This document shows, piece after piece, positions 57,749 through 64,000 of a stretch of DNA of 64,000 nucleotides (the first letter of the stretch is position 1; each line of letters begins with the position of its first letter). Both the position numbers and the translations under genes were made by a program. Source of the DNA: Isoetes taiwanensis (Eukaryota; Streptophyta; Lycopodiopsida; Isoetales; Isoetaceae); the NCBI GenBank assembly GCA_021234155.1, contig JAJEKV010000063.1, positions 3,356,797 through 3,420,796 of the forward strand, read 5' to 3'. Below the pieces are notes generated by a model. It was given only the letters and a program-made list of their open reading frames with translations, was not told where the DNA came from and did not search any database.

Positions 57749-58617
57749 GTGCGTTCAAAATCATGGAATAATTTCGAATTAATAGAATCATGGTTTTATT
57801 TCATAATTGTTCATTACTCACGGTTCACATGATCTAGTTATGACATGTAACGTTATCATATTTGGATGCATTCGTAATGGTTTGATATTATATTCTCATG
57901 ATTCAATCTTTGTCTCTTTCATATATTTGATGTAGAATACTGACAACATGTGGGTTTTGCACAATGGGACTCTCTTATAGTAAGTTGTTCTATCTGAGAA
58001 TAGTTTTCATAGTTGTATTATTTAATGCAATATGGTACTTGGGTCGTAAATTTGGCGTTATTCTTCGTGATGCCATTTCCATTGCGAGAATGGCATTTTA
58101 GAGGTCGACCATTTAGTCTTTTATGTTTCCCCCGGTTTCCGGCCGTTTGTTTCTTTTCTTTGGATTGATTCTTTACATGGCCATAGCTTGAATCCGCCCC
58201 ATCACGTTTTTGTTTAGCTTGTCTCCATAGTGGTAGCCTTAGCAAGGCCATATTAATAGTTTATAATCCCTCTTTTTTTGCCGAGAAAGGGAAGAAGAAG
58301 AAAGGATCTGGATCTAAGAAATAGGTCTAGCAAAAATGTGGAAGCACGGACCTTATATATGCTTTAGAAAATATTCAGCTTTGATGGGTACGTGAAGGAA
58401 GACGATTTGCACATAAGAAAAGCCGAACTCATGAGAAAGCCGGAAGAATGCCAATGTAGAAAAGGATAAAGCGGAAGAAAGCCGGATCTGGAGAGGATAA
58501 CATAGAAGAAAAGCCGATGTAAGAAAGAGAAGAAAGCCCCATCATTTTTTCGCCTCACAAACCCCCATCATTGCAGAGCTTCATTTATAAAATCATCCTC
58601 TTTCATCTCACAACCCC
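57749..58617. other. No gene recognised
   Basis: A purine-rich strip at 58270-58550 repeats GGAAGAA.., AAAGCCGGA.. and AAAGCCGA.. words. No protein family is recognised. Confidence 0.35.
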
Positions 58618-58643
58618 AATTCCTAAAACCATAGACTATATCC
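58618..58643. repeat. 26-bp direct repeat, left copy
   Basis: AATTCCTAAAACCATAGACT followed by ATATCC is identical to 59427-59452. The spacing is 809 bases. Confidence 0.85.
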
Positions 58644-58754
58644 ATCGCCGCTATGCCATCTTCCTCATCGCCATCGCCATCGGTAGCTCACGCTCGTATC
58701 GCCATTCTGCCAAATCGCCCATCGCTGGAGGAGGAGGGGAAAAATTTTGCCCAA

Positions 58755-58880
58755 GTACCATATTGTAAATTCAAGGCATATGGTGCGCCGCCATTTCGGC
58801 ATGCCATTACCCGGCTAACGCCCGGTCGCGGGACCATACACACATGCCGTATTGGCATCCCATATGCCTTGAACTGGTAC
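58755..58880. repeat. Foldback (imperfect inverted repeat) with a 39-base loop
   Basis: Left arm 58755-58803 (GTACCA..TTCAAGGCATATGG..CGGCATG) pairs with right arm 58843-58880 (CATGCCG..CCATATGCCTTGAA..TGGTAC). The uninterrupted stems are 14, 7 and 6 bases. It could be a foldback MITE scrap or a hairpin RNA precursor. No evidence of transcription is visible. Confidence 0.7.
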
Positions 58881-60059
58881 ATTATGCTTATGTATGATGT
58901 CTTGGCCATTTATTAGCACCCTTAAACCCCTACTTAGTCTTTATGACTAACCCCACGTGTTCATGGTGTAATCAGATAGACATGAGGCTTGAAGGAACGT
59001 CAAGCAGTTCAGGGCCTCAACTAAGTTAGAAGTCTGGGAGATATTTGTGAGCCTTTAGCAAGGCCTTATTATTGTCTTATAAAACTTAACTTGTGGATTC
59101 TTAGAGCATAAAGTATTGTCAATGTATAAAGCATAATATTACATCTTTGAGAGTTGAGCTCATAGGTGTTATTAGATATGGTTTGGATTAAATATTCAAT
59201 TCTTTACCTTGAGTTTGGCTTAAGAATGCTTTTGCATTGCATTGTCCAACTCATGTACACGAACTTGTTATTAGTGATCATGCAAGCCTTGATGGGATCT
59301 CGAGTTATCTGGAGGGCCAATCGGTAGGCCCGTTACATTGATAGTCCAGGGTGCACCTCGTTTAGAGAATATGTAGCACAATAATAGGGGTTCCAGAAGG
59401 ATTTCATATATGGATGTAAAAATAACAATTCCTAAAACCATAGACTATATCCCTCATTGAATGGGTTGTTATTGATGACGTGGCAGCCATGGTAGGTCAC
59501 GTGTATGCATACTCAAATCATATAATATTTGCATATTTAGATTAAGAATTTATTATGAAGATAGCCCATAAATTCATTATTTTATCGCTCTTTCTCGTGC
59601 CATTAGTCTTAATGATCAATTTGTCTTATCATACACACATACAAATTTGCATTGCATGTAAAAATACTATTATGATAGAAAGATATACATTTTTACGTCC
59701 ATGAATACCAAGAAAAAGGGGGCTAACCAAGAAAATCCTTCCCTCCTCTTAGAAGTAAAGTTTTTGCATGATGAAATCTATTCCCAAAATAGCCCTTTGC
59801 CAGCCTGGTGTCTGGAATTTTTTTTTTTCTTTATCAGTAAATAATAAAAGACATATTGAAATAGAGAATAACGGATAAAACAAATAACAAAGAGATGGGA
59901 AGGTTAGGTTTCAGATAAAAAATCCATGCTTTTCCAAGTATTCAACTCCCTTTTAAAAATCACTAGAACATAAGCTAAGCTAATGCGCAGGTATGAAGGC
60001 TGCTTTTTGTCATTGCTATGCTTGCATCGTTTGGGGGCTGGAACTTAGGTGCTTCTTGA
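58881..60059. other. No gene recognised
   Basis: AT-rich intergenic DNA between the foldback and the LINE fragment. Confidence 0.35.
59427..59452. repeat. 26-bp direct repeat, right copy
   Basis: Identical to 58618-58643. The two copies bracket the foldback and might be traces of an insertion or of a local duplication. Confidence 0.85.
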
Positions 60060-61561
60060 TTCAGAATTAATATGAAGTCTTTTTGTGCAAATCTGACTAA
60101 AGCTTATCAGTTTTGGTTGCTAAACTTGAGAAAAAGTGTATTGCTTTGTGGACGTTGGACAGTCCCATCCCTCCTTGTATTCTGGACTATCTATGGAAGA
60201 TTCTTCTGCATGGCAATACCACGAAGTTGCTTAGTATCCCTATCGAAATTCACGTCTCTGCTTCAAATGCTTGGGATGAAATTATTACAGGGTTGTAAAA
60301 ACACTTATTTTGGTGGAATATAGCTAAACTATCCATGCCCGGAAGAATCACTATGGCTAAATTTGTTCTAGTAATACTTATGTCTATATGGCATCTGCAT
60401 TAATAGCTCCTCAGTGTGAGATGGAGGAGATTGTGCATATCGTCAGGACTTTTATTTGAGGTGGAAATGAAGCAAGAGCTGTGGGCAAGGTAGCTTGAAA
60501 GAAGTGCATTACACCTCAGGCAGTTGGCGGTCTTGGAATGTTGGATTTTCACCTTCAAAGTAAGGTGATGATATTGAAGTTATTTGGAGGATTCTCATTA
60601 GTAAGCATGATTCTCCTGGCCTGAGGTTGCTGATACAGTCGATTTAGCATTGACTTTCATTTCATAAGGCCACCATTAAGCCTCTCCTTCCTTGGACTTT
60701 GCTTTCTAAAGGGGTTGCTTGCTGCTTGGGACATTGCTAGGTCTCTTTTGCATTACAATCTTGAGGCGTGTCTTTAATTGTCTACTCCATGCTGGTGGAT
60801 TCCTTTGTAGGACACTCCTGAGAATGTTCTTCTAAGTGTTGTTGTTCATCCAAAGACACAAGACGATGGATAGTAGTTGGTATAAGCACCATTGCAGCTT
60901 GATATGAGTCTAGTCATCTCATGTCATGGAAAGCATTTAGAACAAAATTCTTATTGTACAGATGGGATAGAGTAATTTGGACTCGTGTTGTTGCATTGTT
61001 GCCACAGGATTCTGGCCCACAAATTGAAGTAACGGTATGGGATTGCCATCAGGGTATCAAGCCAGGGCGCTTTGTTTCTTCTGTATATAAAGTGCTTTTA
61101 CATTCTGAAATCTTGCTTCCATCTAATAGGTGGCATCTTCAGGTCCCTCAGCCACAATGGAAAAGTGTTTAAAACATGAATGGGATTTCAGAGCTTTGTC
61201 CTGGGTTGAGAGTATTGAGCATTGTTTTTTCTTATGTGAGTGGCTTCGGCAGGCATGGACTTGGTTGTTAATCCTATTTGGCATGTCTCGATCTAGCCAG
61301 CAACTTCTGCTCGCTATCTATCCTGATGCATGGCCCAAATGCCAGAAACGAGCTTTTCATCTTGGATGTGGATGGCTTTTATGGTCGATTTGGAAGAGAA
61401 GGAGACTATTTATCTTTAAGAGCATGGATACTGCAGATGAGATTCTTCTTCAGTGCATACGGAATAAAATTATTATGGCTTATAATAATTGTTCTTCTCT
61501 TGATCAAGAGAAGAAAGTACTGATTTGGCATACTTATCTTCAGATTCATTCTTATGCATAG
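60060..61561 (+). pseudogene. LINE ORF2 C-terminal remnant
   Basis: Readable pieces, in changing frames: LSMPGRITMAKFVL (60325-60370), TFIWGGNEARAVGKVAWKKC then ITPQAVGGLGMLDFHLQSK (60450-60560), and a zinc-finger-like end ESIEHCFFLCEWLRQAWTWL then GCGWLLWSIWKRRRLFIFKS (61205-61425). These are the thumb and C-terminal segments typical of plant L1 reverse transcriptases (xRGGRxxLIxxVL, FIWxG, KxxGGLGI, HLFxxCxxxxxxW, xxxxWxIWKxRNxxIF). The polymerase core is absent. Stops at several places make it non-functional. Confidence 0.8.
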
Positions 61562-61677
61562 ACAGGTGGTTGTGCTCAGTTGGATCAGTTTATCCACTGG
61601 GGTTATAATCATGTCTTTGCATTTTATATTGTTATAATTTTGATTGGTAAATAAAGCTTGTCATCCTTCAAAAAAAA
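60060..61677 (+). mobile_element. 3' part of an L1-type LINE, 5'-truncated, with poly(A) end
   Basis: The plus strand carries only the end of ORF2 followed by GGTAAATAAAGCTTG and an A run (61670-61677). A clear 5' end or target-site duplication was not found. It is a different copy from the 12572-19065 element and lies in the opposite orientation. Confidence 0.75.
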
Positions 61678-63456
61678 TATGTGCTTTAATTTCCATCTGG
61701 CCTTCATAAGGGCGACCATTTTCTCTAGTAATGCACAGGAATTTGTTAGAGGTCCCTATAGTACTTGCTTTTAGAGGGAAAAAGTTGGGCATGGTTCCAA
61801 ATGGAGTACCGAATTTCTTTTTATCTGTACTAGTGATCATAGTTGTTAAGCGGATTATTCTTCCTATCTAACCCTTTGATAAATATATATCAGACGAGAG
61901 AGAAAATTAGAAGGGAAAATGAAGGAACAAAATGATGGAAAAAGTGTGCTTGATTAATGGCAAACTAAGGGCAAGGACATGCGCTATTGCAGTGCCAAAA
62001 AGCCATGTCTGAGCTTCTTTTTGGCATTGCTAAACAAGGTCCATGAAGAAATTGCTCTCTGTTGCGATATGCAAAACTTATGCTAGCCTTTGCTGAATTG
62101 GTAACCTCCCACTCCTCGTCCCCGTGGAGCAAATCAAAATCGACAAAAACAGATAACATTTGCTCCAAAACTCGATACCAGAAGACGCAATGCCCAAGCT
62201 TACTTGCGAATCTCATCATGGGCAAAGCAAGGGAAGAATTGGCAAAAATTTGTTGGTGCACTAGAGCTTTACCAGCTCGTTTTGTATATGTTCTGGATAG
62301 TTTTGGGACATTTTGTGTGCCAGAGCATGCCCATTAACGGGTGCTCACACTTTCAATGGTGTCTTAACCATTGCCTTGTTATATATATTGTTGTATTAAA
62401 TTGGAGTTAGTTAGATTGTCCTCTAGGAAAAATGCAACAAAATGAAACCTTAGTAACCAATATTTTCCATTTTCACCAACAAGCCTTAAAGAGATACTAT
62501 AACCGTGTAATTTTAAAATTTGACACAATTAGATTGTCCATAATTGGAGGTTCATGTTCATCTTGCACCATTTCAAATTGACGGAAATGTTATTAAACTG
62601 GTATTGCATTATTAAATGTTCGATGTTAATATTGGGTTTAAATGAATCTTTGTGGTAAAAAAATATCATGGAACACGTTACAGTTCATTTTGCATTGGAT
62701 CTTCTGCTGTTAAGATTCTTCAATCAATTTTGTTGTAACAGGTTTGGAATCAAAGAAATGCGAGAAATAAATATGTGCGCTGATGCTAAATATGACTATT
62801 GGATCATGCCAACCTGGATGAGCCAAGCATAGATGTTGGTTATTGAAAGCACTTCTCATTGCCTCACCTATTTGCCTGGGTGTGTAGAAGTAACAAAATT
62901 TGAAATCTTAGTCTGGAAGGCCCTGTAGTTGGCGTCATGAAAAACGAATTTCTTGAGGAACATGCAGAATAGCGATTCGCATGACGCAAGGGTGTGGAAA
63001 TAAGGTTCTCCAAGATGTAACCAATAACTACCCCCAATATGTGTTGAAGCAGGTGAAGATGATTCCTTCACTAACACCAATGGATTTTCTATAACACCAA
63101 TGGATTTTCTAATGTGTCTACCTTTTGCTCAGCATGTTTGTTTTATGTGAGCATTATTTACAACAAATCTCGACTTCACTATTCATATGTACAGCTGGCG
63201 GTCACAATCCGCCACGTAGACTACCACGTAGGATGCGACACAGGTATGGCTAACAGGGCATTCTTCTTCCTTTTCTTCTTCTTCTAGGAAGTTGGCCGGA
63301 TCAAAAAATGTCAAGCATTGGTTTCCAAGCCACACACGTCCATGTCTGTTTTGCTTTACTCCCTGTCCTGCACTGCAGCCCCTGGAATTCAATAATATCC
63401 TTCCTAACACACCCTGTTATCTTGCAGCTTCTGGGCTCAACCTTTTCTATCTAAAA
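61678..63456. other. Intergenic DNA and upstream region of the second oxidase gene
   Basis: No other gene is recognised. The last few hundred bases should hold the promoter. CCACGTAG and CCACGTAGG stand at 63210-63232, two ACGT-core boxes close together, and a CTTCTT-rich strip follows at 63262-63288, which may lie in the 5' leader. Confidence 0.4.
63072..63111. repeat. Exact 20-bp tandem duplication upstream of the second oxidase gene
   Basis: TAACACCAATGGATTTTCTA occurs twice back to back, 345-385 bases before the ATG. Each copy holds a CCAAT box. Confidence 0.85.
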
Positions 63457-64000
63457 ATGCAAATTCTATGGCCGATTCTTTTGCTTCTCTTTCTTTCTCT
63501 GTGCCCTGTAGTTATTGCAGAGCTGAATGCGAATCTGTTTGATGTTGCAAGCTTGAGACAGTTTATCCAACAGCTTCCTGATTTGCCAAGAATCAAAGCC
63601 TACAAGCAGGTACATGCAGAGCTTTTTGTTCCAGCAAATATCAGCATCGGAATGCATCATGTCAAATGGGTGAGCCATTAATTTTTGTTTCCCTGCCAAA
63701 ATATGTGTATCTTTTTCTTACAACCGCCACTTTTGTCAGCACTAAAATTAGTTTGTTTGTCCAACTTTTGATGATTTCTCCAACATCACTTTTTTGTGGA
63801 TGTAGAAATTTCATCCTGATATTCCAGCAACGACAGTGTTTGCATATGGGCAAAGCAAGGATGAAGCAACAGTTCCAGGGCCTATAATAGTGGCCAGAAG
63901 AGGGATTCAAACACATGTTTTGTGGGAAAATCATCTGCCAAAAGACCATATCTTACCCATCGATAGAACTATAGCTATTGCAAGTCCAAAAAAAGGAGTA
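63457..64000 (+). CDS. LPR1: Second LPR1/LPR2-like multicopper oxidase, 5' part only
   Basis: Exon 1 (63457-63669, 71 codons) starts with a signal peptide ([20 protein letters not shown]) and continues [20 protein letters not shown]. Exon 2 starts at 63806 after TGTAG ([46 protein letters not shown]) and runs off the window. The copper sites lie beyond the edge. Exon borders and sequence follow the gene at 33942 closely (LPDMPRIKGY compared with [11 protein letters not shown]|(S/K)FHPD at the intron, [10 protein letters not shown] in both). The two are same-strand tandem paralogues about 27 kb apart. No break is seen in the visible part. The symbol names the family only. Confidence 0.88.

Noticed and set aside
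1-64000. CRISPR array or bacterial operon
   Set aside because: No regularly spaced repeats with unique spacers. Spliced genes and plant retroelements show the DNA is eukaryotic.

Overview
The window is nuclear DNA of a land plant. It has spliced genes with GT..AG introns, a plastid-type sigma factor, a PLS-type pentatricopeptide repeat (PPR) gene and LPR-type multicopper oxidases. The low gene density and the mixture of old Copia, L1, Helitron, Replitron-like and Crypton-like remnants suggest a large genome such as that of a fern. That taxonomic call is an inference from style only; no marker gene fixes the species.

Layout, left to right. (1) 355-4783: decayed Copia LTR retrotransposon on the minus strand with both LTRs, primer-binding site and polypurine tract. 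(2) 5294-8179: seven-exon sigma-70-type plastid sigma factor, frame-broken at its 5' end and lacking three residues in region 4.2. (3) 9988-10625: three exons of a PDIL5-3/5-4-like (ERV41/46-domain) gene, cut off and frameshifted. (4) 12572-19065: an L1 LINE on the minus strand bounded by an identical 18-bp target-site duplication. (5) 21407-23010: a Replitron-like HUH endonuclease gene with the HUH pair and tyrosine still visible. (6) 23789 to about 27087: a Helitron with a classic 3' end and helicase remnants. (7) About 27927-31441: a Crypton-like tyrosine-recombinase remnant. (8) 31519-33356: a broken PPR gene. (9) 33942-36133: an apparently complete four-exon LPR1/2-like multicopper oxidase gene, the best preserved gene here. 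(10) 39129-43488: a second Copia element. (11) 45519-47900: a large transposase-like gene I cannot assign to a family. (12) 48450-59500: mostly anonymous decayed DNA with dispersed hairpin repeats, a palindrome array and a foldback. (13) About 60060-61677: 3' part of another L1. (14) 63457-64000: the first exons of a second LPR-like oxidase, running off the window.

The functional core is therefore a pair of same-strand oxidase paralogues about 27 kb apart, separated by transposon debris. Single-base frame breaks recur in nearly every gene except the first oxidase, where two breaks compensate each other. This means either widespread pseudogene decay or residual assembly indel error; the sequence alone cannot separate the two.
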